64,000 nucleotides of DNA from Desulfurococcaceae archaeon (GCA_038845865.1 JAWBQJ010000001.1:434001-498000); one strand, 5' to 3'. Positions 25,137 to 34,401 are shown, counted from the first letter of the stretch. A program made the numbers and translations. The notes: a model not told the origin generated them from the letters alone.

Positions 25137-25970
25137 CTACAATACACCCCTCTCCGCGAGGGTGCGCGAGAGCTCAAACCACAGTTCGGGGTCGATCGTA
25201 GAGACCCGCTTACCGGCTATTCTGTACTTCAAGTGCCCCAGCTCCTCGGCCCTGACGCCGAGGGCCTCTGCGAGGATCTTTTCCACTAACCTCCTACGCT
25301 GGGAGAAGAAAATCCGTGTCAACTTCTCCAACGCGCCTACTTCGCTTGTGTAATTACTTCTCCTGGTTAGTACGACTACTTGATGATACACCTGGGGGCG
25401 CGGGTAAAAGCTACGAGGCGGGTAAGTCCCGCCCTTCTCGACCCTGAATAGTGTACCCACGAGAACAGTCAGCCTACCATAGCTTTTTGAACCCGGTCGC
25501 GCCAAGAGCCTCTCGGCTACTTCCTTTTGAACAGTTAACACGGCCTTCGTCACGCTGTTTTCTTTCGATATCTTCACCAGTATGTCTGAGGTTACATGGT
25601 ACGGTAAGTTGGAAACAACCGTTCTCTGCGCGTAGGGTAGTTCTCGCGCGTCTCCGTTCACGATTACAAAGCGATGTTCGTCTACTACCTCTTCAGCCAC
25701 CTCGCAAAGCCTGTGATCGAGCTCGATGCAGAGAAGGGTATGTGCCTTCTCGAGTATGGCTTTAGACAATGTCCCGATACCGCACCCCACCTCTAAAACC
25801 CGCTCTCCAGGGTCTACGTGGGATAGGATCTCTCGTATTAGTGACGGGTCTACTACGAAGTTCTGACTTAGCCTTTTACGGGGCTTTATACCGTGTTCGC
25901 GGAGGACCCTTATAGTCCATGCGAGTAAACTCCGGCCGTCAACCTCTGCCGGGTTAAAATGATTCACCAT
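25137..25970 (-). CDS. ksgA: Dim1/KsgA rRNA adenine dimethyltransferase
   Basis: 277 residues, family-typical. Motifs: KRLSQNFVVDPSLIREIL, VLEVGCGIGTLSKAIL for SAM, VVSNLPYHVTSDIL (NLPY catalytic), and a C-terminal helical domain with FFSQRRRLVEKIL. It dimethylates the two adjacent adenines of 16S helix 45, a late step of small-subunit maturation. Overlaps the DUF655 gene by 17 bases and abuts the Mtq2-like gene. Confidence 0.95.
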   Translation of the reverse strand: MVNHFNPAEVDGRSLLAWTIRVLREHGIKPRKRLSQNFVVDPSLIREILSHVDPGERVLEVGCGIGTLSKAILEKAHTLLCIELDHRLCEVAEEVVDEHRFVIVNGDARELPYAQRTVVSNLPYHVTSDILVKISKENSVTKAVLTVQKEVAERLLARPGSKSYGRLTVLVGTLFRVEKGGTYPPRSFYPRPQVYHQVVVLTRRSNYTSEVGALEKLTRIFFSQRRRLVEKILAEALGVRAEELGHLKYRIAGKRVSTIDPELWFELSRTLAERGVL

Positions 25971-26589
25971 AAAGTCTCTCCAAGTATCCGAGGTACAGCC
26001 CCTCCCTATTTTTGGGCTTAACGAAGAGGTAGTACTTCTCGCCGCCCGCCAGCTCCCTCACCATCCTCTCTACGAGGATGTTTACGGGATCGATGCCTAC
26101 ACGCTTCTTCAGGTCGTTAAAGCCTGTAAACCTTGACTGCCTACGTGCATCTAGTATGGCGTTCATCGTTTTCTTACCTATATCGGGAAGTAGCTCTAAC
26201 GAGTGTAATCTTATGTTTATAGGTTCTGCTATGTTAAAGAACTCTACAAACACCTTTTCGTTTTCAGCAATTATCCTCCTAACGGCTTCGCGTAGGTTTG
26301 CCCTTGCAACAGAGGTTAGCTCGCCATACGCTATGTGAATTATCCTCTTGAGTTTGCTCGGATAGCTTAAATCCACCTTTTCGAGTATTTCTACCTTTAT
26401 ACCGATGAGGGGCGTCGCTTCCAGTAGAGAGAAGTATTTTGTGCCCAAGCACTGCACGTACGGCTGATTCCTGTGCTCGTAGTGTACGTCAGAAGGGTTG
26501 CCCATTTCGAGGTAATCAAGTATGTACGCGGAAGGCTCATACCTAGAACTCGGTACGTGTTTTGACCTATGTGGTGGGTACCTATACAA
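25954..26589 (-). CDS. DUF655 RNA/DNA-binding protein with helix-hairpin-helix
   Basis: 211 residues. N-terminal OB-like part (YILDYLEMGNPSDVH ... YVQCLGTKYFSLLEA) and a C-terminal helix-hairpin-helix region HSLELLPDIGKKTMNAIL followed by LKKRVGI, which matches archaeal DUF655. The family is nearly always next to ksgA and Rpb4 or L21e, as here, implying a role in ribosome maturation or RNA metabolism, but it is not characterised to my knowledge. Confidence 0.85.
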   Translation of the reverse strand: MYRYPPHRSKHVPSSRYEPSAYILDYLEMGNPSDVHYEHRNQPYVQCLGTKYFSLLEATPLIGIKVEILEKVDLSYPSKLKRIIHIAYGELTSVARANLREAVRRIIAENEKVFVEFFNIAEPINIRLHSLELLPDIGKKTMNAILDARRQSRFTGFNDLKKRVGIDPVNILVERMVRELAGGEKYYLFVKPKNREGLYLGYLERLYGESF

Positions 26590-26631
26590 AACTAAAACCC
26601 TCGGAACTATATGGTTAGAAGCCCTTATGTC

Positions 26632-27009
26632 TTACTCCGTGCAGTATTCTTTGAGCAGGTTAGCAATCCTATCTAGTTGCTCTGCTTCAAGAACTTTCTC
26701 CTCGAGAACAAGGAGAGGCCTTATCTCGTCGTGGGATTGAGGACAAATATTCATTAACATAACAATGGTTTCTTCCTTTAAATTGAGGGAACTCAGCTTT
26801 TCACGTAGCTCCTCCGCCTTCTCCGGCGGGATCTTCACGAACTTGTACAGGTACTCTATAACGCGCTGAACCAGTAGGGGGACAGTACCGGTTTTGCTCC
26901 GTTCCCTCTCGCTGTATTCCTTCAGGTACTTTAATGCCTCACTATTCGAAATCAAACGTACCTCGTATACTTTAACTTTTAGAGGAGTGGTCAAAAGATC
27001 ACCATTCAC
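26632..27009 (-). CDS. rpoF: RNA polymerase subunit F (Rpb4)
   Basis: 125 residues. Mostly helical, with LISNSEALKYLKEYSER at the N-terminus and the C-terminal HRDC-like helices INICPQSHDEIRPLLVLEE-type pattern found in archaeal Rpb4. Forms the polymerase stalk with RpoE, encoded at 42.0-42.6 kb. Follows L21e by 19 bases, the standard archaeal arrangement L21e-rpoF-DUF655-ksgA. Confidence 0.92.
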   Translation of the reverse strand: MNGDLLTTPLKVKVYEVRLISNSEALKYLKEYSERERSKTGTVPLLVQRVIEYLYKFVKIPPEKAEELREKLSSLNLKEETIVMLMNICPQSHDEIRPLLVLEEKVLEAEQLDRIANLLKEYCTE

Positions 27010-27028
27010 TTTTTTAGGGGAAAACTAT

Positions 27029-27373
27029 TTACTGGGTTTGCGTGTTTGTATTGGGAGCTTTAACCGGTGTTGTTTGAAGGGATGCAGGCCTAAGGTGCTC
27101 GGGCCTTATGAACAGCACTTTCTCCTTGCCACCTAGTGAAACTTTAACAACGTAGCACCTGCCCCGTTTACCTACAATCTCGCCGGTCTTTCCGTGAAAC
27201 CTTCTGTGAGGCATGCCCTTATGTATGGATGGGTTTGCCACTATATGGACTCTGTCCCCCACACTGTACTGGACCATTAAGAGGCTTAAACTGGGTATTG
27301 CTCCCCGCTCCCTCACCCTTTTCCTCAACAAGCACCGCGTTCCATGCCGATAACCCCTAGGTGCCTTGACCAA
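27029..27373 (-). CDS. rpl21e: Ribosomal protein L21e
   Basis: 114 residues. VKAPRGYRHGTRCLLRKRVRERG at the N-terminus, YSVGDRVHIVANPSIHKGMPHRRFHG and GKTGEIVGKRGRCYVV are highly conserved in L21e. The start is TTG. A tail of about 17 residues (TTPVKAPNTNTQTQ) extends beyond the usual end. First gene of the L21e-rpoF-DUF655-ksgA-mtq2-trmJ unit. Confidence 0.95.
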   Translation of the reverse strand: MVKAPRGYRHGTRCLLRKRVRERGAIPSLSLLMVQYSVGDRVHIVANPSIHKGMPHRRFHGKTGEIVGKRGRCYVVKVSLGGKEKVLFIRPEHLRPASLQTTPVKAPNTNTQTQ

Positions 27374-27441
27374 TCACTATCACCATTCCAAAAGCAAACC
27401 AGATTCCAGCACTTGAAGTAGTATAGAAGAGCCTTTTATTT

Positions 27442-28785
27442 TTATTCCTCCACGTAGATAACATCCAGCTCTATTGGAATAAGAGCCTTTCCGAGAATGC
27501 CCGCGAAACACGGTGTAGTTCTCCCGTCGTCACAATGTACGAGCTCCTTCACGTAGAGTCCACCTTCGCAGAGTACCAGCGCCTCGAAGACCTTGTCGGA
27601 GACCTGCAGTGTTTTCACAGTATAGACCTTTCTCGCACGGACCCTGTCTTTCTTACACCTGAGTATCCTTAGAGGCGTCCTCTGGCGCACTTCCCGGTTC
27701 TCGAAGAATTCCTCGAGCCTCTTCAACTCGCTTACTTCAATGCCTTCTTGGGAGTAGATAACCACCCTATACGTCTTCCTCTTACGCTTGGAGTGCTCCT
27801 TAATCAGCGTAACCAGCCCTCTAGAAGCAGTAGAGGTTATTCGTAGCTCTACCGGTACGTTTAACGATCTGAGCTCCCCTTCAACGAGCAGCCTTAACGC
27901 ATCCACGTCTACGCCTCTTCTCCTAGGTGACTTCACCTCCACGATCACTGGACGCCCGCTCCCGACCATCCGGGTGTCCACATCTTCGCGCCCTGCCGCG
28001 TGGATGACGACTTCTTCTGCTTCAAAGATCTTCTTGAACACCCTTTCAACGGCTTCTTGAACACTTAGCGGATACTTTTTCACGCCTGTCTCCGTATACC
28101 AGGGTATATGCGAAATCCTCCTACCCAGCTTCCGGTAGCGCCCGGCGTAAAATAGTGGGTTGGATTGAACAGATATTTCGTAGTTGAATGTTGAGTCTAA
28201 GTTTACGATCAAGACCACTTCGGGGCTTGAAAACTGGGGGGTCGCATTACATAGCGCCATCACGGCCTTCCCCACCTCTCTCTTGATCTCCCGCTTAATG
28301 GACTCCGAGCTTTCTACGCCATGCTTTATGATCAACTCCAGCTCCTTGCCTAGAACCTCGTTACTAATGGTGACTCCTATGAGGAATTTTGATGCTCCAT
28401 ACTCCTTCAACTTCACGCATACATCGCCGGCAATCCTCTCTACTAGCTCCCTCCCTAGCTTCCCTCCGCAGAGGTAGCAACTGTCAACTGCCACGTCCTC
28501 GCTGAACAGCTTTCTGTACATTGACGCAATGCCGTCTCCCGCGTGAGCGGCAAGTACCTTTAAGCTATCCCTGTCGGCCACGCCTTTAGCGTAGTCGTTG
28601 TGGAGCTTCATCGCTAGTAGGGTCTTTACCATTAACCCCCTTTCGTAGTTACCTAATCCGACACCGTGCCTTGCGAATAGCCTCCCCAAACAACTATTAC
28701 ATAGAGGATATTCCTTGAGTATTTTCTCCGCCTTTTCGAGCAGCCTTACGACCAGTACCGCGAAGTTTTCCTGCATAGTGCACAC
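27442..28785 (-). CDS. pus10: tRNA pseudouridine synthase Pus10
   Basis: 447 residues. N-terminal zinc/THUMP part with CNSCLGRLFARHG and CYLCGG, then the catalytic domain with YAGRYRKLGRRISHIPW, the catalytic Asp in AAGREDVDTRMVGSGRP, and VEVKSPRRRGVD. Archaeal Pus10 makes pseudouridine 54 and 55 in the T-loop of tRNAs. Lies 18 bases downstream of SRP54, as in many archaea. Confidence 0.95.
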   Translation of the reverse strand: MCTMQENFAVLVVRLLEKAEKILKEYPLCNSCLGRLFARHGVGLGNYERGLMVKTLLAMKLHNDYAKGVADRDSLKVLAAHAGDGIASMYRKLFSEDVAVDSCYLCGGKLGRELVERIAGDVCVKLKEYGASKFLIGVTISNEVLGKELELIIKHGVESSESIKREIKREVGKAVMALCNATPQFSSPEVVLIVNLDSTFNYEISVQSNPLFYAGRYRKLGRRISHIPWYTETGVKKYPLSVQEAVERVFKKIFEAEEVVIHAAGREDVDTRMVGSGRPVIVEVKSPRRRGVDVDALRLLVEGELRSLNVPVELRITSTASRGLVTLIKEHSKRKRKTYRVVIYSQEGIEVSELKRLEEFFENREVRQRTPLRILRCKKDRVRARKVYTVKTLQVSDKVFEALVLCEGGLYVKELVHCDDGRTTPCFAGILGKALIPIELDVIYVEE

Positions 28786-28803
28786 TCCGCAGAGAAGGCC
28801 CCG

Positions 28804-30150
28804 TCATACCTCCAGGTCCAGGCCTTCTACCGCTTCTGGGATCTTTATGCCCAGTTTCTTTAAGACGTCTTTTCTCCTTATGGTCTTGAGGATCTTCTTG
28901 ACTGCCTCGTACTGTTTAAGTAGCTCCTTAACGTCTTCGGTACTCACTCCCGCCCCGTAAGCTATTCTCTTAATCCTCGACCTATCCACGATCTCGGGGT
29001 TATCCAGTTCTTCGTAAGTCATGGAGTTTATTATTGCGATCCACTTATTGAGCTTTTTCTCGAGCTCCTTGGAGTCTACTTCAAGTGGCAGTTTAAGCTC
29101 GAATCCTGGAATCATTTGTAGCAGCTTTTTGAGAGGCCCCAGCCTCCTCAAGTTGATTAGCTGCTTGTATATCAGCCTCATGTTTATCCTGCCCTCGAAG
29201 AGCTGCTTAACGTCTTCTTCCGTGAATTCCAACCGGGCTCTCCTCACGGACTCCACGAGGCTTTCCACGTCACCTAGTCCGAGCATTCTCGAAATAAATC
29301 TCGAAGGCCTGAACACCTCGAGGTCCTCAACCCCCTCCCCAATTCCAACAAACTTTACCGAGGCCCCGGTAGCAATAACGGCGGAGAGCGCTCCACCACC
29401 TTTTGCCGTGCCATCAAGCTTCGAAATCACTATCGAGCCTATGGGTGTTGCCTCGTGGAACTTCTTGGCTATGGTGTATGCCTGCTGGCCTGTTGAGGCG
29501 TCTATCACTAGCATTATCTCGTCGGGTTTTACGGCCTCGTAGATCTCTTTCATCTCTTCGAGAAGCGATTCTTCCTTGTGGTGCCTTCCAGCCGTATCTA
29601 TAATGGCTACGTCAAAGCCCCGTTGAACGAAGTACTCAACACCTCTCTTCGCTATGCTGACAGCGTCTTTTTCTCCGGGCTCGCCGTATACTGGTACGCC
29701 TATTTGGTCCCCCAGCTGCTTTAACTGATCGTAAGCAGCCGGCCTGTAGGTATCAGCTGCTATGAGCCCTACCTTGTATCCTTCTAGCTTGTAGAAGTAT
29801 GCTATTTTCGCCGCAGTAGTTGTCTTACCACTACCCTGCAAGCCTACTAGGAGCATGACCCAGGGCTTTTTAGACGGCCTTACCGGAGGCTTCTTGTCGC
29901 CTCCCAGGAGCTTTAGTAGCTCCTCGTACACTATGGTGATGAACCAGTTCTTCCTGGAAATACCTGGCGGGGGCTTCTCGCCAATTGCTCTTTGTCTAAT
30001 TCTACTCGCAATTTCCGAGACGAGCTTTAAGTTTACGTCTGATTTTATCAGCTCCTTTTGCAGGTCTTTTATAAACTCGTTCACAGCATCCTCGTACTTA
30101 TCCTGCCGTAGAAACTTCCTCAAAGCATCCTTTACTCCATCAAACACCAA
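28804..30150 (-). CDS. srp54: Signal recognition particle GTPase SRP54
   Basis: 448 residues: N domain (1-95), GTPase G domain with G1 VGLQGSGKTTTAAKIA near 105-120, G3 DTAGRHHKEE, G4 SKLDGTAKGGG, and a helical M domain from about 300 with LKKLLQMIPG for 7S RNA and signal-peptide binding. Targets nascent membrane and secreted proteins. First gene of a unit with pus10. Confidence 0.97.
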   Translation of the reverse strand: MVFDGVKDALRKFLRQDKYEDAVNEFIKDLQKELIKSDVNLKLVSEIASRIRQRAIGEKPPPGISRKNWFITIVYEELLKLLGGDKKPPVRPSKKPWVMLLVGLQGSGKTTTAAKIAYFYKLEGYKVGLIAADTYRPAAYDQLKQLGDQIGVPVYGEPGEKDAVSIAKRGVEYFVQRGFDVAIIDTAGRHHKEESLLEEMKEIYEAVKPDEIMLVIDASTGQQAYTIAKKFHEATPIGSIVISKLDGTAKGGGALSAVIATGASVKFVGIGEGVEDLEVFRPSRFISRMLGLGDVESLVESVRRARLEFTEEDVKQLFEGRINMRLIYKQLINLRRLGPLKKLLQMIPGFELKLPLEVDSKELEKKLNKWIAIINSMTYEELDNPEIVDRSRIKRIAYGAGVSTEDVKELLKQYEAVKKILKTIRRKDVLKKLGIKIPEAVEGLDLEV

Positions 30151-30266
30151 TTACCATACCCCACAAGCACCAGTATCGTGTCCTCAAATACATGAACCCG
30201 CTATTATGTCTTTAGCCGGCGCGCTTCGATCGTAGCATTATCCCAGTGCAAGGAGGACTAGAGTAA

Positions 30267-30351
30267 TGCGGGGGGTGGGATTCGAACCCACGCAGGCCTA
30301 CGCCAGCGGATCTTAAGTCCGCCCCCTTTGACCTGGCTCGGGCACCCCCGC
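30267..30351 (-). tRNA. tRNA-Leu(UAA)
   Basis: 85-base type II tRNA, acceptor GCGGGGG/CCCCCGC, discriminator A, anticodon stem GCGGA/UCCGC on loop CUUAAGA, long variable arm, T-loop UUCGAAU. No intron; CCA not encoded. A TTTTAAAG box near 30380-30387 fits its promoter. Confidence 0.95.
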
Positions 30352-30386
30352 ACCACTATAATTCAATTTAATTATGGGCTTTAAAA

Positions 30387-30445
30387 GTAATCAGCTCGTC
30401 GCGAATTAATCACTGTTCATTCTGGAGCGGCATCATCATCTAGTT
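30387..30445 (-). ncRNA. C/D-box guide sRNA with near-ideal geometry
   Basis: On the minus strand: box C ATGATGA (30439-30433), 12-base guide, D' ATGA (30420-30417), three bases, C' GTGATTA (30413-30407), 12-base guide, D box CTGA (30394-30391). Both spacers are exactly 12 bases, as expected for archaeal L7Ae/Nop5/fibrillarin-bound sRNAs. A TATA-like box at about 30464-30472 would start transcription near 30442. The two guides would pair with TCTGGAGCGGCA and CTCGTCGCGAAT; I did not recognise the target positions. Confidence 0.62.
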
Positions 30446-30487
30446 TATAGTTAGTATAGACCACTTATTAAGGGGTTACCTCGAAAG

Positions 30488-30949
30488 CTACACTTTTGCT
30501 CTGTCAATGTATTCTCGCGCTTTTTTGAGCGTGCCCGTCGTTCTTATTGGTATTACGATGCACTTTCTCCCCTCGATGTTCTTTACAAGGCCCATCGCGG
30601 CGACTACATAGTCCACATACGTGTGTAAAACCCTCACAACGCCGCGCCCTACCTTCTCATCGAAAAGCACCACGTGGGGAGAGGCCTTGTGAAGCGTGCC
30701 TTGCCCATAGTACTCGGTGATTTTTTCTTTGATGGACTTCTCGACTTCGACTTGCGAAACACTGCCTTCGCACAGGGTCGTAAACACGATGTATCGCTTT
30801 CTAGGCTTCTTGGAGGTCGTAGTCTTAGCTTCGAGCATGCTTTTAACCGCCTTGTAGTACCTGGCGGTCTTCCTTAGCAACACGATCAAGGCGATGCTCA
30901 TGGCGATTGATAGTACAAGCAATATTAAGGTGACGTATTCAAGCATCAT
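30488..30949 (-). CDS. rnp2: RNase P protein Pop5 with an N-terminal membrane helix
   Basis: 153 residues. Residues about 48-150 form the Pop5 (Rpp14 family) domain: KRYIVFTTL, VEKSIKEKITEYYGQGTL, GRGVVRVLHTYVDYVVAAMGLV. Residues 4-26 (EYVTLILLVLSIAMSIALIVLL) are a clear transmembrane helix followed by a basic linker, an unusual extension. ATG 30949 overlaps the stop of the Rpp30 gene (ATGA), supporting this start; an internal ATG at codon 38 would give the ordinary form. Pairs with Rpp30 in 5' tRNA processing. Confidence 0.85.
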   Translation of the reverse strand: MMLEYVTLILLVLSIAMSIALIVLLRKTARYYKAVKSMLEAKTTTSKKPRKRYIVFTTLCEGSVSQVEVEKSIKEKITEYYGQGTLHKASPHVVLFDEKVGRGVVRVLHTYVDYVVAAMGLVKNIEGRKCIVIPIRTTGTLKKAREYIDRAKV

Positions 30950-31539
30950 TGTACCCCTTTACTAGACAGGATCTGCCTGGGAACGTCGGTCAGCGATAGT
31001 AACGCTGTCTTTTCCGGTATGTCATATTGCGTTGACAGGAGCTTAATTAGCGATATAGGTGGGACAAGGTCAACCCATTCCCTTGCAGACGAGCCCACAA
31101 CAAATGCAATATTGCTTCTAACAAACATGTTTAACCTCCTGTAGAGCATGCCCCGCAACTCGCTACTGGTGTAAAGGAGGTGTGGTAGGTGAACTTCAAG
31201 GGCCTTCGCGTAGTACTTCATCACGCTTGCCTGCCTTTTATCGAAGATCTTCATGTTTTCCGGGGTCATTAGTATGCTGTCCACTCTACTGTCGTGTGCA
31301 GCCCACCTGGCAGTTTCTACCGTGACCGGGTACACAGTTACAAACACCTTTTTGTAATTGACATCCCGCAACGCGCTTCTCAGGTCCGAGAGCCTTTCAG
31401 CCGTAATTATTGCCTTTTCAAAGACCCTGACGTAGAAGCCTTTAGGGGTATCGGCGTGCACTTCACTACACGCTAAGGTAAAGTAGCCGAGTCTTAACGC
31501 AACTTCCAGTAACCGCGAATCACACCGCTGAACGTGCAC
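30946..31539 (-). CDS. rnp3: RNase P protein Rpp30
   Basis: 197 residues, PHP/TIM-barrel-like. Recognised by VDSILMTPENMKIFDKRQASVMKYYAKALEV (central stretch, conserved D...FD..qa..a...), HLPHLLYTS and the end SLTDVPRQILSS. It forms the Pop5-Rpp30 pair that activates the catalytic domain of RNase P RNA. Transcribed after L15e and the DUF54 gene, an arrangement common to archaea. Confidence 0.9.
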   Translation of the reverse strand: MHVQRCDSRLLEVALRLGYFTLACSEVHADTPKGFYVRVFEKAIITAERLSDLRSALRDVNYKKVFVTVYPVTVETARWAAHDSRVDSILMTPENMKIFDKRQASVMKYYAKALEVHLPHLLYTSSELRGMLYRRLNMFVRSNIAFVVGSSAREWVDLVPPISLIKLLSTQYDIPEKTALLSLTDVPRQILSSKGVQ

Positions 31540-31585
31540 GTCAACGAATATCCTTGTAAGCAGAATTACACCTCCATTGCCCTGC

Positions 31586-32068
31586 CTAGGCTATTAAACC
31601 AGTGTTCCTAAAGAAGTTTAGGGCGTCAGAGCGTTTTTTAGCGCTTTTCAGGTGAAAAACAACCTTTACTACGTCATCTGAGTCGGTTATTCTGAGACGC
31701 CCTAAAAGTAAATCCTGCTTAGAGAACCTCACCACAAATCTCCCTGTTTTGGGGTCGTATCTAAGATCGAACGTAGATTTCAACACAGCCTTCTCAAGTG
31801 GACCTAGAGATACTGCGAGGTGTTTCGTGATCAGTTCAGCGTACCGCTCATCCGAGATTCTAGCAGTAATGATGCTTATTGGATTGCCGTAGTATCCCTC
31901 CTTCTCCACGCGGTTTATTCTAATAAGCTTCCTGAGCTCCTGTGGAAAGACGTTTCTTACCGATTCCTCGACACGAAAACAGTCTTCCGTTGCATGGCAG
32001 AAAGCCGCTACTTCAATATGCGAGATTTCTACTCCTCGCCTTCTCTTAGTTTCTCTACTGCTTGCCAT
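31586..32068 (-). CDS. DUF54 (COG1325) RNA-binding protein
   Basis: 160 residues. [59 protein letters not shown] match the archaeal DUF54 family, once proposed as an exosome-associated RNA-binding protein. ATG 32068 lies 40 bases inside the L15e gene; no other start precedes the conserved region. Its place between L15e and the RNase P genes is standard. Confidence 0.85.
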   Translation of the reverse strand: MASSRETKRRRGVEISHIEVAAFCHATEDCFRVEESVRNVFPQELRKLIRINRVEKEGYYGNPISIITARISDERYAELITKHLAVSLGPLEKAVLKSTFDLRYDPKTGRFVVRFSKQDLLLGRLRITDSDDVVKVVFHLKSAKKRSDALNFFRNTGLIA

Positions 32069-32697
32069 GGTTCACGAGCTCCCCTACTAGCTTCGTGCCG
32101 TTTCTTTAGTTCACGTTCCTTCTGCTTCCTTTTCCACTTGTAGTATACTGTCCCGCGCAAGCCTCTACTCCTCCTCAATCCCCTAACCTTCTTACCCGCG
32201 CTAGTGAGCCCCCTGAAGGCCCTTCCTCTATGTTGTGGTTCGCAGATCCACTTGATGTCAGGGTCACTACATATAGCTGGATGATTCCTGTCAACTAAGA
32301 TTACTTCATACCACTTGTACTTGCCGTCCTCCCCAACGTAGTAGCTGTTTAGAACTTCTAGGTTACGGTATTTTCTTGCAGCCCTTTCCTCGGCGATAAG
32401 CCTCAAGCTTTTCGCTGGGGCGTACCCGTATACCCCCATTCTCTTAGGTCTTCTACCGCTCCGCGGTCTCGGCCTTCTCTGCCCTCCTTTTCTTACCCTT
32501 ACTCTAACAACTACGAATCCCACTTTTGCCTTGTAGCCCAGAGCCTTCGCCCTGTCTAGGCGCGTTGGTTTATCTACTCTTAGCACTGTTGGTTGCCTCC
32601 TCCACTCTATGAGCCGCCTCGCTAGTAGCTCTCTGAGCTCGCCCCTGTATATCCTATGCCACGTTTCAGCAATGTAGTGGTACATGCCCTTAGCCAT
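32029..32697 (-). CDS. rpl15e: Ribosomal protein L15e
   Basis: 222 residues, with [60 protein letters not shown] and [15 protein letters not shown], all characteristic of L15e. The tail beyond about 200 is charged and longer than in many archaea. First gene of the L15e-DUF54-Rpp30-Pop5 unit; divergent from the Obg-like GTPase. Confidence 0.96.
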   Translation of the reverse strand: MAKGMYHYIAETWHRIYRGELRELLARRLIEWRRQPTVLRVDKPTRLDRAKALGYKAKVGFVVVRVRVRKGGQRRPRPRSGRRPKRMGVYGYAPAKSLRLIAEERAARKYRNLEVLNSYYVGEDGKYKWYEVILVDRNHPAICSDPDIKWICEPQHRGRAFRGLTSAGKKVRGLRRSRGLRGTVYYKWKRKQKERELKKRHEASRGAREPWQAVEKLREGEE

Positions 32698-32761
32698 CCG
32701 TAATCACCACGCCAGGTGTACTTAAATTACTAAGAGGGTTTTTATAAAGTGGGCCACTAAG

Positions 32762-33991
32762 ATGCCTCCCCCGGAGAAGCTAATCGGCATAGTCGGTAAG
32801 ACTAACGTGGGCAAGTCAACACTATTTGCGGCCATGACAATGATCCCGGTGAAAATAGCTGATCATCCGTTTACCACAATAGAACCTAATGTAGGGGTAG
32901 CCTACGCGAGGAAAAAGTGCATTCACGTCGAGCTAGGCCTTGCAAAGTGCAATCCGAGAAGCGGCTTCTGTCAGCGGGGATTCAGGTTCATACCGGTCAA
33001 GGTGGTTGACGTAGCGGGGCTCATCCCGGGAGCTAGTAAGGGGAGGGGACTGGGTAACAGGTTTATGGATGACTTGAGGCAGGCAGATATGCTCATACAT
33101 GTGGTAGACGCGTCTGGCTCCACGGATCCCGAGGGCAATAGGTGTAAGCCAGGTACCCACGACCCCGTAGAAGACGCGGTGCTGATTCTCTCGGAAATCA
33201 ATGAGTGGTTTAAGAGCGTTGTTTTGAGGATATGGAGTAGTAAGATATCGAGAGCTATTATAACGGCGCAGAACCCCGTAGAACTCATATACCAGAATCT
33301 CTCTGGCATAAGCGTTAGGAGGAAGCACGTAGTAGACGCAATTAAACTTGCAGAGCTAGAGAGTAAGCCTCCTAGGAACTGGTCTCAATCAGATGTAGAG
33401 GAGTTTGCAGTGAAGCTCAGGGAGGTATCAAAACCCATCATAATTGCGGCCAATAAGGCAGACTACCCAGAAGCCGTTGATAACGTTAAAAGGCTTGTGA
33501 AGGCGTTCGGCGAGGATAACGTCGTGCCCGTGAGCGCGCTTGCAGAACTAATTCTTAGAAAAGCCTACGGGTCGGGAATTATCGACTACTTGCCAGGAGA
33601 CCCTGAGTTCAAGTTTAAAGTACCCAGAGAGGCTGTTCCGGCCGATCATGCCAAAGTGCTTGATCTGATTCAGCGCAACGTGTTGAAAACGTACGGGTCA
33701 ACGGGAGTCCAAGAGCTGCTCAGGAAAGCCGTATTTAATAAGCTCGGGTTAATAGCCGTCTACCCCGTGGAGGACGAAAACAAATACACCGACCACCACG
33801 GCAATATCCTTCCAGATGCATACCTAGTCGAACGCGGCACCACCGCGAGGGAGCTCGCATATATGGTTCACACGGAGCTTGGTGAAAGCTTTATTTACGC
33901 GATCGACGCGAAGCGGGGAAGACGCGTAGGAGAGTCGTACATCCTCGAAGACGATGATGTAGTAAAGATCGTGGCCGCGAGGGCTAGGTAG
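32762..33991 (+). CDS. Obg/Drg-related GTPase with TGS domain (YchF/COG0012-like)
   Basis: 409 residues. P-loop GIVGKTNVGKSTLFAAMTM, switch IADHPFTTIEPNVGVAYAR, G3 VDVAGLIPGASKGRGLGNRF, G4 AANKADYPEA, and a C-terminal TGS domain with YLVERGTTARELAYMVHTELG. An insertion with several cysteines (about 56-80) is typical of the archaeal subgroup. Thought to act in translation or ribosome biogenesis. Tail overlaps the convergent DUF2095 gene by eight bases. Confidence 0.93.
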   Translation: MPPPEKLIGIVGKTNVGKSTLFAAMTMIPVKIADHPFTTIEPNVGVAYARKKCIHVELGLAKCNPRSGFCQRGFRFIPVKVVDVAGLIPGASKGRGLGNRFMDDLRQADMLIHVVDASGSTDPEGNRCKPGTHDPVEDAVLILSEINEWFKSVVLRIWSSKISRAIITAQNPVELIYQNLSGISVRRKHVVDAIKLAELESKPPRNWSQSDVEEFAVKLREVSKPIIIAANKADYPEAVDNVKRLVKAFGEDNVVPVSALAELILRKAYGSGIIDYLPGDPEFKFKVPREAVPADHAKVLDLIQRNVLKTYGSTGVQELLRKAVFNKLGLIAVYPVEDENKYTDHHGNILPDAYLVERGTTARELAYMVHTELGESFIYAIDAKRGRRVGESYILEDDDVVKIVAARAR

Positions 33992-34394
33992 ACTCCTCGA
34001 GTACCTCTTCACCCTCAGTTTCTCTAGCCGGCTTAGTCTCCCGCGTTCTTGCCACGCCCCAGTAGCGCATGGCCTGTTTGTAGTAATAGTCGTCCTCTTT
34101 CCTCCCACCGAAGGCATCTATACCCCCCTCTCTAAGCTTGGCTCTGAGCCTTTCAGCCTCCTCGAAAGACAGCTCGTTGCGCTTCACGAGGTAGTCTATG
34201 ACCTCGAAGGCTTCTTCAACCGTCCGGCACCTTCTAATATAGTCAACAGCCGTCGGGATGTAACCTCTCCATGGGTCGAGGATGCTGACCCTCAAGGCCA
34301 GCTTCACGGCTTTCCCTCCGAACACCTCGTCTGCTAACCTAGGGTAGCGCCTCTTGAACTCCTCTACGTTGTACTCTGGGCACATCTTCTTCAC
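33984..34394 (-). CDS. DUF2095 family protein
   Basis: 136 residues: EEFKRRYPRLADEVF, WRGYIPTAVDYIRRCRTVEEAFEVIDYL, LRAKLREGGIDAFGGRKEDDYYYKQA. The end with GG.K..gyYYk is typical of a small archaeal helical family (DUF2095). Function unknown. Acidic, disordered tail. Nine bases downstream of the GlmU-like gene. Confidence 0.75.
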   Translation of the reverse strand: MKKMCPEYNVEEFKRRYPRLADEVFGGKAVKLALRVSILDPWRGYIPTAVDYIRRCRTVEEAFEVIDYLVKRNELSFEEAERLRAKLREGGIDAFGGRKEDDYYYKQAMRYWGVARTRETKPARETEGEEVLEEST

Positions 34395-34401
34395 TCATCT
34401 T

